From: Sinohyriopsis cumingii
Lineage: Eukaryota; Mollusca; Bivalvia; Unionida; Unionidae
Direction of reading: 5' to 3'
NCBI GenBank assembly: GCA_028554795.2
Contig: CM068842.1
Span: forward strand, 50,179,574 to 50,243,573
DNA: 64,000 nt
Within the stretch, counting starts at the first letter, position 1, and every line of letters begins with the position of its first letter. The notes under the pieces are model-generated. The model made no database searches. It was given only the letters and a program-made list of their open reading frames with translations, and was not told where the DNA came from. Made by a program: the position numbers and the translations under genes. Below, one piece after another: positions 22,943 to 36,603 of this stretch.

Positions 22943-23310
22943 ATATTCTTCCTCTTCATATTCCTCTTCTTCTCCCTCTCGTCTTTCATTCATTTCTTCA
23001 TCGTAAATTGGTTGTACATCTTCCTCATCTATATCACTGACATAATTATACGGCAACAAATCACAAGATACGTTTGGATCATACTGGGTGTTGTTCATAT
23101 CCTCTACTGTATCACCATTACCGTCAACTGCTGTAATGGTGGTAATGGCTCCATTAATGCCCTCTAAATCTTCACTGGAGATATTTAGTGGGAAGTTATC
23201 TTTTCTGTCATTATTACTTACATTATCCATTTTCTCCACATCATGAATGGTCAAGAATGAACCGTTTTCGTCATGATCCCCGTTTTCTTGATGAAATTCA
23301 GAATTTTACA
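22841..23310 (-). pseudogene. acidic ORF fragment
   Basis: Open from just after a stop near 23312 to 22841, with an ATG at 23254 giving 137 codons. Rich in D, E and N, with a run 'EEEEYEEEEYS' and no recognisable fold. The D/E-rich run on this strand is a pyrimidine-rich tract on the plus strand. It is probably part of the decayed block around it. Confidence 0.4.
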
Positions 23311-25060
23311 TCGAAGCGGCTTTGTTTAGAATTTCTGTGAAGGACTGTAATGACGTAAGTCTTGTTCAGATGTATTTCAGGCCCTGTGTGGCTTGCTGCT
23401 GAAAAGGTTCAAAAGCACACTCTTCGTCTGATGTCATCTTTAGGAACACCCATTCTAGATCTTCTTTTTTCAGTTGTGGTACTTCCTTGCATGCATAATC
23501 TTTTACTTGACACAGTGGATGATTGCATGTCAATACATTGCTTGAACCCTTTGGAATACATTTGACTGTGATGGGCAGGGTGCATAATTGATTTATTCTC
23601 CTTTCAGCAGGTTGTGGGTCTGTTTTCATCGTGAACTGGACAAGATTGTCCATGAAAATACAAGATAGACTCTGAGTCAAACCAAATGTTCAGAAGATGA
23701 GACGTCACTTGCTTTTGCACAGTAGAATGGATATGGTTTTATATATGTTTTAAAGTGACAAAGTTCTGGAACTGCCGCTTTCTTGAGATGTCTGTCTCCA
23801 TTTCGCAGACATTGGCTTATATTGGCAGCTGAAGTGATGGAAAAACAAGATGTAATGTTTTAGTAGTTGATGAACAACTCATCTGTGACTATATCTTGTA
23901 TGAGACATCTATAACTTCTGTTAAGCATGTACAGTGATGAATCAAAATGGCAATATAAAGAGGACAGTTTTGAGGTGTAGAAATCAGCTGATGATCGACA
24001 CCTGAGGCTGTCTTTGTTCAGTAGTATTTGTTTAATAAACACTGGAATGGTAAAAGAACGTGCGAGCGCCATTTTTAACGGGGTTCACGTATAAGGGATC
24101 CACAAGCCAATGTTTCTCCTCTTTAAAACATTAAAAGCAAAAACAGTCAAGAATTCTGCATTCCTCTGGTAGATCTTGGTCATCTAGACAAGATGAAAGG
24201 AACACGTAATAGGGTCGGAGTTTTCCAGATTTCACATGACCTCTTGCAAGAAAACGCTCACCAGGCAGAAGGCAGCCTTTGGGAAAGAAGAGTGTGACAG
24301 GCACAAAATGCGACGTTTCTTCAGAGGGGCACGAACTATCAGAATGATATTGTCATATGTTTCAACATCATGTTGCAATTCCTCTAATTCGATACCAGTG
24401 AGTATTCCTGCTTTATGTGCACACACATTTGTGCTCTGAAAACATATTATGTTTTGAAACCGAAGAACAGGTATGTCTCTAAGAGCATTTTCTGTGTCGG
24501 TTTCTATTTTCTCGGGTCAATGGATACTTTCCAGATGGATAGTAATTCCATTTATTGCATCAGCAGCAAACTTCCGAGCAACATTCCATTGACAGACCTT
24601 CAATCACAACTGATAGAGTTATTGTCCCTTTTCTGTCAACTCGTTACATAATTATCCAAAGATTCCGATTTACGTTCCTGCTCTTCTTCATTGTCTGATA
24701 CTTCTTTCTTACAAAAGATACTACAGTGCCAGTCAAACAGTTGAAGTTTATTCCATTCGCTGTAGGTGAACTGTGTTTTATGTTCAATAATTAAAGATGT
24801 AATCATCAGCCACTCAAGTTGTAGCTTTTTAATTGTTTCTTCATACAGGCCCAAACTTAAAATTTGAACCCCCGCCCCCCCAGTTGTTGATAGAGGTTCC
24901 TTGTTGATTTGCTCGATTTGTTTAAGATATAGACTGTGATTGTTGTTCTAAGAGTTCATCACATACCACTTTGCAAACCTCGAAGTCATCATAGTGATGA
25001 AACGGATATCGACAACGAAACCAATTTCTTTTCTTCTCTTTGGATTATCTTGGTATGATG

Positions 25061-25843
25061 TCTCTGTAATTCTTGTAAAATATGTTCTTTTCTCAGTTTT
25101 TGTTCATGTCATGTATGGTTAGATTTAAGGAGCTTTACAAGGTCATCTATGGCTATGAAAGTTGCATCTTTGATTTTACTGAAAGATAGAGACTCTAGTG
25201 ACTGTAAACAGATGGAAACCTCTTGAAGAATGAAATTATTTAACTATCTGACGTCAATAATTCAGTCAAACTATATATTTGCTTAAAATATAAAGTTAGA
25301 ATTTTGGTATTGGAGTTTATATATTGGAAGATAAATGACTTCAATTATGACTGATCAAGGAGATGAGAGATGGACAGAAATATAAAGTACAAACACGTAT
25401 GACCATTATATAAATTGCTTCAGTTGGTTGTCTGAATGCTATCTACACAAGGCTGGTGTCAGTTATAATCAACTGTATGATTAAATGCTTTAATAAACTT
25501 TCATGTTCATTTACAACCATATATGATAATTACCATAGTCTCTATGTTAATTCTAATATTCATTGGGCAATAAAGAACTACCATCTAATGATGATACACT
25601 TATAATATACCTACGTAGACAATATCATGCCTTAAGTATTTTTGTTGCAATTAGTCAAATAAACGACCAACATGAGAATTAACACGACATGAACTCTGGG
25701 TTTCTTGATTTGTGGATTTTAGACAGAGCAATGTTATTGAACTTAACCTATTGTTATTGAACTGTTATTGAACTTAAACTGAACTGATATTATAAACAGA
25801 ACAAAATTATTGTGGTATAAAGTTATTATATTTGTCCAATTTC

Positions 25844-25846
<3 letters not shown>
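25061..25846. other. unassigned A+T-rich sequence
   Basis: Nothing recognised. Confidence 0.4.

Positions 25847-25924
<78 letters not shown>
25847..25924. repeat. (AT)n microsatellite
   Basis: About 78 bp of uninterrupted AT repeat. Confidence 0.95.
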
Positions 25925-25928
<4 letters not shown>

Positions 25929-27892
25929 CTCACAATGGAATGTGTAAGTGATATTATAAAATACTGAATACAAATAATATATAATTCTTACCATTTCTTC
26001 CTCTTGGAATTCTTGATTATATTACATACTCCGTGTCGTCAAGATAAAACTGTAAGTACTCTTGTAAAAAGTTACAAAACTATTCAGACAATATATTTGG
26101 AGTGCCTGTTAATCAAAAGCATCACAACAACAGTCCGCTAATCTTATTTTGGTACAATATATAGACCTACAGTCTATTATGGAAATAGAAGAATATATAA
26201 ATCCCATATTTAAAGCTAGCTTTCAAACACAGGGAACTGAAATAGGGGCATTACAACTGGACAGTTAGCTTGGGGTCTAAAAGCAATTAATTTTGACATG
26301 AATGAAATTCACACTTACTGATACCAAGGTGATAACAGATAAAGCAAACACTGGCAGGCAAGCATCAGAATCTAGAGTTATTCAGAACTGGGGCCTGTCT
26401 TAGGATATGTATGAATCTATGACTGGAGGAAACAAGATGCTGTATTCAACATAATCGACGGCAGTGATTTTCTGACGGCTTTTGAATCGACCAGATATGA
26501 TGGAATTACATATAAATAACAAGCTTGCGCTTGAACTATGACTGCACACGTATTCGAATTCGATAATAAAAGTGTTAGAGAAAATCGGACTAAAAGAAAT
26601 GTCAGTATTTTGTCCTCCACGCTGCTGACGTTTGGCATATGATGTTTACTGTGCAAGTTGATTTCTCTGTTGCGATTACAGCTCAGTTTTCGCTAAATCA
26701 GATTCCCCAGGCCAGCAGAATTCCCCATTGGTATCAACGTTCTAATGTAAAGGAATGTAATTCGATTTTCCACCACTGACCTTGTACTTAACGGAAGACT
26801 CTTAGTAATGAATACAGGCATTATATTGACGGTCTTTCATCCATTCATTCGGGGTTATGTAATAATTTGTTGGAAGTTACTCACGATCCAGTCAGAAACC
26901 TGCAGTACATTTCGGTGGCTTCCAAAGTAAAGGTGAACTCGAGCAGCGCATGTGATAAACTGGAAAATCTCATGTCATGCCATTCAAAATAATAACGGAT
27001 GCAGTTATTCACGTTCTTTGAACTGAATGTTGAACAAAGTGGTAAGTAATTTTCTTCGATATTTTAACCCGTTTTAATCGCAGGTTTTCCTCTCTGTGAC
27101 ACAGGCTGGCATTATATGAAATCATGAACAAGATTAAGTACCAGTTTTAATTCATTACCTTGTTATTTTAATTGACAGTCTTTCATAAACTAGTCTGCAT
27201 TAAGTAGCTGAAATCAGAAGTACAGTTATTACTTATGGTATTCAGTGAGACCGTTGTTATTGATCTGACTGACGTTGCCCAGTACTCCGATTCCTATGCT
27301 ACGGTTTGCATCAGTATCAATGTGTATGGCATACAGATTCGCGTAATTACTGTGTATGTCAATATAAATTTGTCATCATTTGTTGAAAATTCCAATCGAC
27401 CTTCCATGTCAGTCGCTTAATTTACTTTGATTATATAGAGCACGTTGGAAAAAACGTATTGCATTTTCTACATCGATATGAAGTGGTATTGGCGCATACC
27501 AAGTAGAAAACACTAAATTATTGTACAAAAGAACATTACTGATTTAGTGTTGAAACTTTTAAAGCATGTAAACAGTCTAGCCATATATACTGCAAGACAA
27601 GAACCAGTTATGCTGTGATTTCATTAGAAGGATTCGGTAGTTAAATATAAATTCCATGCAAATGAATTTTAAATGTTGGCGTTACATTTTCGGACATTGA
27701 GGTAGTGGTTTACTTTTCAACAGGAATTTTACCTGCATAAATGGCATTTGCGTTTCGGTCCAACTCCACACTCTTAGTATCCCATATTACCATTATGGCA
27801 AAAGATGCGTAGCGTTGCACATGAAATGGGAAAAAGGTAATATAGGTATACAGGTAATATAAGTATATAATTATAAAGATAATACAGGCGTT
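25925..27892. other. unassigned sequence
   Basis: No supported gene or repeat. Open frames at 26417-26656 (minus) and 27235-27420 (plus) have no motif. Imperfect 'ggtaatataggtata'-type repeats occur at about 27835-27890. Confidence 0.4.
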
Positions 27893-28288
27893 TAACAATT
27901 TTTCAGTCATATTGATACGATGTCTGCAGTGTGGCAGTTTGTAGTGATGTCTAGCACTGGGGCATGTGATGTGATGTGATTTTGATTTTTAACGTAGCTT
28001 TAACAATTTTTGAGTCATATCGCTACGATGTCTGCAATGTGGCAGTTTATAGTGATGTCTAGCACTGGGGCATCATGCTGCAGACATGTAGCATGATGTC
28101 CCACCCAGTCACATTATCCTGACACCAGGCCGACCAGTCCCAACACTACCCTCTTCATGCTGAGCGTCAAGCGAGGCAGCTGTTAGTACCATGTTTTATA
28201 AGTCTTTGGTATGACTTGGCTGGGGATCGAACGCACGAACTCCCGAATACGTGGCAGGCGCTCTAACCACTAGGCCACCGGAGCGGTC
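27893..28288 (-). mobile_element. tRNA-derived SINE, family A, copy 3, with extra 3' segment
   Basis: A full minus-strand copy has its head at 28288 ('gagcggtc' on plus) and B-box-like 'gggatcgaacgc'. Its tail of 'atcac' units lies at about 27968-27985. Downstream in SINE orientation, 27893-27967 repeats only the last part of the same SINE, from 'gccccagtgctagaca' to 'gttaaac'. The arrangement is a full element followed by a second 3' end, as from a nested or tandem insertion. Confidence 0.85.
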
Positions 28289-28636
28289 TAGGTATATAGA
28301 TAATATAGAATATAAGGAATACGTTTATGTAGGTAATACAGGTAATATAATTATTGATACTTTCTTCCACAAAGGCATGCAGCAAAATAATGTCTATTTG
28401 ATTTTAAATATACATCAAAACGTTTGAAAGTCGTCGATGTCTTAAATCACAGCGTGGGAGCTAAATCTATTTTATTATCTTATGGCATGAACAATGTAAG
28501 AGACTACATTGGTCATGGTTTTATTTATTTATTTTATGCTAGGCCGTAAGTTATTTAATTTTGAAAGAGACATATTTTTCATAAGTCACTGGAGTGGAAT
28601 TCCTGAAAAATGTATCACTGCTCCGTCATACATAGC
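28289..28636. other. unassigned sequence
   Basis: A+T-rich flank between the SINE and the minisatellite, including imperfect 'ggtaatata' repeats; nothing else seen. Confidence 0.4.
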
Positions 28637-30032
28637 TACCATTATTTTCAATAAATCTTAGGCCACTTCCAATAAATATTACACTACTTTCAATAAATAT
28701 TACACTACTTCCAATAAATATTACACTACTTTCAATAAATCTTACATTACTTCCAATAAATCTTACACTACTTCCAATAAATCTTACATTACTTCCAATA
28801 AATATTTCACTACTTCCAATAACTCTTATACTACTTCCAATAAATCTCACACTACTTCCAATAAATCTTACATTACGTGCAATAAATCTTACATTACTTC
28901 CAATAAATCTTACATTACTTCCAATAAATCTTACATTACTTCCAATATATCTTACACTGCTTCCAATAAATCTTACACTACTCCCAATATATCTTACGCT
29001 GCTTCCAATATATCTTACGTTAGATCCCATAAATCGTACACTACTTCCAAAAAGTCTCACATTACTTCCATAAATCTTACTTTACTTCCAATAAATCTTA
29101 CACTACTTCCCATATATCTTTCGCTGCTTCCAATAAATATTACGTTACTTCCCATAAAACTTACATTACTTCCAATAAATCGCACACTACTTTCAATAAA
29201 TCTTACACTACCTCCAATAAATCTTTCACTACTTCTAATAAATCTTTTACAACTTCCAATAAATCTGACACTACTTTCAATAAATCTTACACTACTTCCA
29301 ATAAATCTGTCATTACTTCCAATAAATCTTACACTACTTCCAATAATTCCAATAAATCTTACACTATTTTCAATAAATCTTGCATTACTTCCAATAAATC
29401 TTTCATTACTTCCAATAAATCTTTCACTACTTCTAATAAATCTTTTACAACTTCCAATAAATCTGACACTACTTTCAACAAATCTTACACTACTTCTAAT
29501 AAATCTTACACTACTTCCAATAAAGCTTACACTGCTTCCAATAAATCTGACACTACTTTCAACAAATCTTACACTACTTCCAATAAAGCTTACACTACTT
29601 CCAATATATCTTACACTGCTTCTGATATATCTTACGTTACTTCCCATAATCGTACACTGCTTCCAATAAATTTCACATTATTTCCAATAAATCTTACATT
29701 ACTTCCAAAAGATCTTACACTACTTCCAACAAATCTTACACTACTTTCAATAAATCTTACATTACTTCCAATAAATCTTACATTACTTCCAAAAGATCTT
29801 ACACTACTTCCAACAAATCTTACACTACTTTCAATAAATCTTACATTACTTCCAATAAATCTTACACTACTTCAAATAAATCTTACACTACTTTCAATAA
29901 ATCGTACGCTACTTCCGATAAATCTTACACTACTTTCAATAAATCTCACGCTACTTCCAATAAATCTTACACTACTTCCAATATATCTTACACTACTTCC
30001 AATATATCTTACACTACTTCCAATAAATCTTA
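28637..30032. repeat. 21-bp minisatellite, heptapeptide-coding in one frame
   Basis: About 66 copies of a 21-bp unit, consensus 'cttccaataaatcttacact' plus 'a'. Because 21 is a multiple of three, the minus strand reads a 7-residue repeat, consensus V-R-F-I-G-S-S. Frames of 196 codons (29647-29057) and 144 codons (29060-28626) overlap by 4 bp. Higher-order structure is visible: blocks around 29210-29290 and 29400-29480 repeat almost exactly, and blocks near 29690-29780 and 29780-29860 do too. No unique flanking coding sequence, signal peptide or splice context supports a gene. Confidence 0.92.
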
Positions 30033-30614
30033 TCTATTTTTAGGCACCTGCTCGAGTTAGTGTTAAGTTTGTCACCTCGCATGCATAATAACCAATTTCA
30101 AATCGCGCATTATGCATATTCTTTTACTGTTTAGCATTGAATTAGGAACGAAATTTGTGTTGCCAATGTTATATTAACTACGAACAAACATAAAAGAAAG
30201 CAGAACGTTAACATAGTCTGCCGTAATTATCGCGCAGGGTAAAGTAAGAAATTTGCTACTTCAGTCTATTATGTTTAAAACTTTGGAGCATAAAATCAAA
30301 AAGCCCTTGCTCTGAACGAATAACGGATATATTTCATCTCTTGAGGAAAACACTTAAATATTTTTGCACAAGTATTTTCTGAAGTATTTTACCCACTCGT
30401 ACAATATCCGGTATTCATTTGTTTTAAGCAAATATCTTCGCCGTATTTAAAGAGCACAGCGTCAAACATATAGCAACTTTATTCATGTAATATCTCTCAT
30501 GCCACTGGTACCTCGCATCAAAGAAAACACATTATATTTGAGCAATTCATTTCAATTTCGAGGCTTGAGAATGTTGTATCGGCTGAAAGACTAACAAAAA
30601 TGTTTCTCTGCAAA
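30033..30614. other. unassigned sequence
   Basis: No gene or repeat recognised. Confidence 0.4.
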
Positions 30615-30997
30615 CGCCCCGCCGTAGTGGTTGCAATCTCGTTGACCTCTTTCTTCAGCATTCTGCTTTGAATCGGCATAGCTTCAAAACTAACCGATGA
30701 TATTTTGGAATTAGAAGAATGCTATTCCACCAACAGTGAATGATTTCGACTCCCACGATATAAACAAAGCATACAGAAGCGATGCGTTTACAAGGTGGTT
30801 TGCCCCGCCGTACGGTTGCAATAAATTGCAACCCCTTCTTTCAGCATATCGCTTTGAATTAGTATAGAGTCAAAACAACCGATGATATTTAGGAATTAGA
30901 AGAATGCTATTCCACCATTCTAACACTTGAGTGAAGATTTCAACTCCCACAATAAAAACAAAGCATACAGAAGCGCTGTCTTTTTAAGGTGGTTTCG
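30615..30997. repeat. tandem duplication of a ~190-bp segment
   Basis: 30615-30800 and 30802-30997 share 'ccccgccgta', 'accgatgatatt', 'gaattagaagaatgctattc' and 'aaacaaagcatacagaagcg' in the same order. Two diverged direct copies. Confidence 0.85.
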
Positions 30998-31217
30998 GTC
31001 ACAGGGGCATTTCAAAAACCTTTCGAAACCAAGAAATTGGAAACAACATCAATAAAATGAAACGCGAAAACTTCCAAAATTTTATATAGTTTAGTTTAGT
31101 AAACAGTTTTTACATTTTGGAGTTTAACTGTATTGTACTTGTTGCGTTTAACTCTACTAAGATCTGAAATGAGATTTTTAACCAAATACCTGTTTAGTCT
31201 GTCTTGTAAAACAGCTT

Positions 31218-31430
31218 GCAGATCTAAGTTGTTGTTGTTGTTGTTGTAGGGTTTAACGCCATTTTTCAGCACACGATAGGCTATACATGGCGGCCAGTAT
31301 TAATGGTGGAGGAAGAACCCCGGAAATCCCCGGAAAGAACCACCGACCCTCGACAAGCTACTGGCAAGCTTTCTCACATACCCACATTGGCCGAATCCGA
31401 GACTCGAACCTACGCAGAGCAGATCTAAGT
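31218..31430 (-). mobile_element. SINE family B with target duplication
   Basis: Body at 31230-31418 on the minus strand, with an (AAC)n tail at 31230-31246 and the same 3' domain as 15475-15646. It reaches a B-box 'ggttcgagtc' (minus) at the 5' end, so it is cut inside the tRNA-like head. Perfect 12-bp flanking copies of 'gcagatctaagt' are at 31218-31229 and 31419-31430. Confidence 0.92.
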
Positions 31431-32289
31431 AAGGAGTGTTCAGAGAAACTATCTGTGAAGCTCAATACACAATCGGATTTCGTGTATGACATGTATTTTG
31501 CATGTGGAACTTGTCATCGTTATGAACAGGGAGATCGCGATTGGGGTTAGGTGGGTTGGGTTGAGTGGGGAAGCTTTATCCCTTAACTAATTACATTCTT
31601 CTTCTAGAGTAAAGTTCCGCGTAGCTTTCAGGTTCCCAACATTTTAGAAATGATTGCAGACTGCTTATAAAGCGGGTTTCATGGGCAACGTTTCGATTTT
31701 TTAAAATATCATTAGTTCGCAAATGATGTGACATCGACGTGCAGTCCTGAATTTCAGCACGTGTTGTACATATTATGACTCAGTGGTCTTAAACTATGTA
31801 ACAGACAAGGGCGAAACCAACAAGTTTTGTACATTTCAAAAAAAAAGTTATTTCCCTAGAATACAATTTAAAAATTTAAAAATAACTTACAGTTTATTAA
31901 AATTAAGTACCAAACAGTACTAAAAATTCTATCACAAGTCCAAATATGTAGAGTTCCAAACGAATTCCAGTGGTGTTTCAAAGAAATTCAAATATTGAAT
32001 GTTTTGATGTGCCTGTAGTCTCAAATGTGCCAATGTGCCAACAGTCACTTGAATATTCAAAATCATATAATCCGAAATGTCATTGAATGAATTCACTACA
32101 GTTCCAAATTATTGATTTATTTAAAGAAGTATTAATAAGCATTTTGTAATTCCAGTAAATAATTTAAATAAATAATTCCACCCAAAATAAAAACTGAAGA
32201 CAGTAATAAGACTGCTTCCACTTCGGCTGTTAAGATGGCAATGAATAATAAAAAACATTAGTTAAGACACAATAATAAAGGATTTAGAT
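31431..32289. other. unassigned A+T-rich sequence
   Basis: Nothing recognised. Confidence 0.4.
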
Positions 32290-32605
32290 CAATTTCCTTT
32301 CTAAAACGCTCTAAGTTGTCAGTAAAATGATGAATTTCCAAGTGAAAAACTAAGATTAAAGCAAACATGTTTACCTTCATTAATAATGATCTAAAAATGT
32401 ATCTGCAATCATAGAGCATATTAGCTATGTATTATGTTGCTTATAAAATAAATGTCACTAGTCAGGTAGACCATTAACTTTATTTTGGACAAAGGTCACT
32501 TACAAAATATAGATATCCACAGCATATAACCATGGAGAAAAGCCATCAAACAATACAAATAAATCTTCATGATATACAATATATAAACTTACACGAACAG
32601 GAATA
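32290..32605 (+). repeat. dispersed repeat, copy 2
   Basis: Same orientation and block order as 3923-4235: 'ctaagttgtca', 'gaatttccaagtgaaaaact', 'taataatgatct', 'gtcaggtag', 'catggaga'. Confidence 0.6.
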
Positions 32606-34357
32606 AATCTGGTGTCAAAGGTAACTTGCCTTACGTAAAGTAACCCTATTACTTTCAGGCAATGGGCGATTGTGAACTGATGAGCGTATTGAAAAATATA
32701 CGCTTGGCTCTCTAAAGTGACTGCACCTTGTGGGTTAATTTCTGCTTTGACATTCAGACTTTATGAACAGGTCGCTGTTCTATCGTTCAATGTATTTTCT
32801 GAATCAGTACTAATAAATAAAATAAATCATATTGTAACAGTTTACAATGACGATGATAACAGTGATAAGATGATTTGGAACAATGATCAAACGATTTAAG
32901 TGGTGTCTGACCTGACATTTAGTATCGGTATTGCACAGGACCTTGGGGAATAGGAAAATAGTTTAAGTACTCTTTACTCAGTTTATGTTTCATGGTACAC
33001 ATTCATTGTTTGTGAGCAAGGTTGGTTCTTATTCTCATCAGGGGAAAACAAGGCTTTGTGTGATTTGATGCTAACTGTAAAATACCACAAGTTGAATTTA
33101 ATGTATTTATGAGTACGATAATAGATAATTGCAGGACGTATGCTAAAGCATCGCCATGCTAATTACATTCCTTATGCATTTCCTTTAATTTATCACTTTT
33201 GATGAAATCCAGTGCATTTCGTATGCATCTAGACTACCTCACTCATGTTCATCACTATAAAGGACACACTATAAAAAATAACAGCGTAGGTTATGTTGCA
33301 TTTTCTACAAATGGTTCCATTTCAGTGATATAACTGGACATTTAGTGCAAGTCTCCTTTTCAGAATAGGACTAATCACACATATTTGCATTGTCTTACTG
33401 CGCTAAAAGATAAGAGGATGAAATGAACGCATATTTTATTTTCTCTTCATGTTTTAATACTGCTTTCTACTGAATGCATGTAACATTCAGCTCTGTTTAG
33501 CAATTTCCAAGATAAATCCTTTAAAATTATTACCCTAGAATGCAATAAAATTTGATTAAGGCCATTAGAGTAGGAACATCTTGCCGCAAGCACAATGTAC
33601 AAACTAAAAAAATTGCGAAGAAGAACCATAAGGTCAACGAATGTGTTCAATTATTTCAAATGGCTAAATTAAATCATAAAGGCTTTTGTTGAGAGAATCG
33701 TGGACATTATAAAAGAAGCGAAAATCATCAGATGAATTATAGACAAACTATGTTTTCAACTATATTAGAAATATAGATATGGTTATCCAGACCTTTTTAG
33801 TAATTATGAGAAAGGGGATCAGTTTATTCCACCGGATGCTGAAGCATCTGAATTTCTCGGAGATCTTTAGGTGAATATACTATAGAAGAGAAAATACACA
33901 AATCCATTACTTCATAAAGGGGAAATAGATTAGAAGTATTACTTAACACAAAACGTGGAATGATCGTTAGTTCCTTTCATATAACCATTCATAAAACAAA
34001 TAATGCAATTTTTAGAATTCATTTCCAGACTCTTATTGTTAATGGTTTAATATTACCCATCTTAGAGTTAAAGGTGTCATATCTCCCATCTTGGATTTAA
34101 AGTTTTTTTTTATATATTATCCACTTACAAGAAAGGAAGTATTGGTAATGTTAAATACGGAACCTGGTAATTGTCCAATAAAGATGGTTTGACTTTATAA
34201 TGTTCTGATTGCTTAAACCGATGATGGTTATTGTAGTTTCATAATGTCAATAAATATCTGTTTCAAATTAAATCTTTGTTAGATGGCCCTGGTCTTTCAT
34301 GCTTATAAAACAATTAGACATTGTTAAGCCATATTCTTAACTAAAAGATAATGTGTT
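32606..34357. other. unassigned A+T-rich sequence
   Basis: No gene seen. Open frames (for example 33447-33650 minus) are short and motif-free. Confidence 0.4.

Positions 34358-34443
<86 letters not shown>
34358..34443. repeat. (AT)n microsatellite
   Basis: About 86 bp of AT dinucleotides. Confidence 0.95.
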
Positions 34444-34447
<4 letters not shown>

Positions 34448-35604
34448 AAAATTGTATAACTTCTTTCAGAATATCAAATAAATTATAACATTTACAAAAT
34501 CTGTTAATTAATTACAAAATATGCTAATTATATCGAGGGTCAGAAGGGACTTATTTTTTAAATCCTCAAATTCTGCACTCTGCTACTGTAGGATTTTCGT
34601 ATACATTTATATACTCTTTTCTTTACAGGTTGAAAATCACAGGGACAAAATCCATTCATTACATATTTGCAATATTATCTTTTAAATAAACTTCAGTTTA
34701 AACTCGCACATAAATCTAATTTTATATTCGAAAGTTTAAATTGCAAGATAATTATAATAAAGTTACGTCCTATTTTGTCTGTTCCTTTAACCACAAATTC
34801 ATAGTGATCTATGGCATGATTTTATTGACGGTGCCAGCATAGAAAACAATTTCTGTACTTTGGTTTAAAGGTAAAGTTAACACACGGAAAGCAGACGGAA
34901 AACTGGATATTTGTATGATGTACCGTTTAAATTAATATTTTGGATATGACCAGGTTGGTTTTTTTTAAAAAAACTGATCGTCTAGCGAGCTGGAAAGAAT
35001 TGTTTAACATACGTAAAAATTACTTTCCTTTAAAAATCAACTGGTGATTGTTGTACCGTGACAACGGTTTTCCTTGATTCATATATGCGAACATGAACAA
35101 TGTCTTCGAACATTATTTTCATTTATCCCCTTGATGTCTGCAGCATGAACTGTTCATCTGTACATATAATGTTTTCTTCTGGTAAAAATATATCCTTATG
35201 AATGGAACTTTAATTATATTCTTTATTGAAGATTCTTTAATCCATCAGGTGTGTGTATGTACATAATCAGTTGTTTCGTGCCTAGCTTTCCTAATTGCAT
35301 TTTATCTTTCTCTACATTTGCCATCACATTGCAAGATTCTGTTTATCTTGTGTATCTTCAAATTATCTTTAGGACCCAATAGTTCCTGATCAATGACGGC
35401 GTAAAATGCTACGGCTACAGATGTATAAAAAACAAAAGAAATACAAGGAAATGAAAAAGGAGATACTTTAATATGATAAAAGGAGATAATTAAGTATAAT
35501 AAAAGTAGAGTATCAAAACAGATGCAAATAATTCTTTACAAATGCTACATTAATCATGTAATGATGTCGTGTTGACAAGGTTCATTAACTAGAGAGATGA
35601 ATAT
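34444..35604. other. unassigned A+T-rich sequence
   Basis: Nothing recognised on either strand. Confidence 0.4.
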
Positions 35605-36261
<657 letters not shown>

Positions 36262-36603
36262 TTAAGCACTATTCCATGTTCTTTAAGGTGAGTGCTAAAA
36301 CATATTGAAAATCAAAGTCACTATTTTTGTTTCGCTTCAAGCGTAACGTCTACGCCTCGGACAGGATAATACGATATTGACAACAGGAACTTCTATGCCT
36401 ATACCGATAGCATGCTGATTAAAAAAATAAACAAAAGCCATCATAGAAGCGAAATTTTAATTAGGAACACAAGACAAAGTTCAGTGTCTGGTTAATTGTC
36501 ATCATCACATTTAATTTATTCACCAAAAATTAAAACTCCATTATGTATATTGAATTTCAGTATGTTTTAGCACTCACCTTAAAGAACATGGAATAGTGCT
36601 TAA
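36262..36603. mobile_element. TTAA-flanked MITE / foldback element
   Basis: Inverted arms of about 44 bp lie at 36266-36309 and 36556-36599. The left arm starts 'gcactattccatgttcttta' and the right arm is its near-perfect reverse complement. TTAA lies directly outside both ends (36262-36265 and 36600-36603), as for piggyBac- or Kolobok-mobilised elements. The 334-bp body has no open frame, so it is non-autonomous. The superfamily is uncertain because TTAA is itself palindromic. Confidence 0.75.

Larger units (their letters stand above)
21690..25060 (-). pseudogene. decayed minus-strand coding block, unrecognised
   Basis: A run of minus-strand open segments with protein-like composition, each ended by stops or frame changes. 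In coding order: a segment with 'FRCRYPFHHYDDFEVCKVV' (about 25030-24940), 24854-24636 (open upstream too), 24426-24232 (ends 'SFPKAAFCLVSVFLQEVM'), 24072-23860, about 23855-23690, 23680-23366, the acidic segment 23310-22841 and 22190-21936. After that come further open pieces, one with 'NPEVQHEVLDSTREELGQF'. The order suggests one long gene or mobile-element ORF broken by many indels, rather than true exons, because the breaks show no consistent splice sites. I do not recognise the family. The plus-strand piece at 22362-22942 interrupts it. Confidence 0.45.

Noticed and set aside
28626-29647. Two adjacent open frames as a repetitive secreted protein gene
   Set aside because: They contain only the 21-bp unit, have no signal peptide or unique sequence, and are kept open mainly because the unit is a multiple of three.
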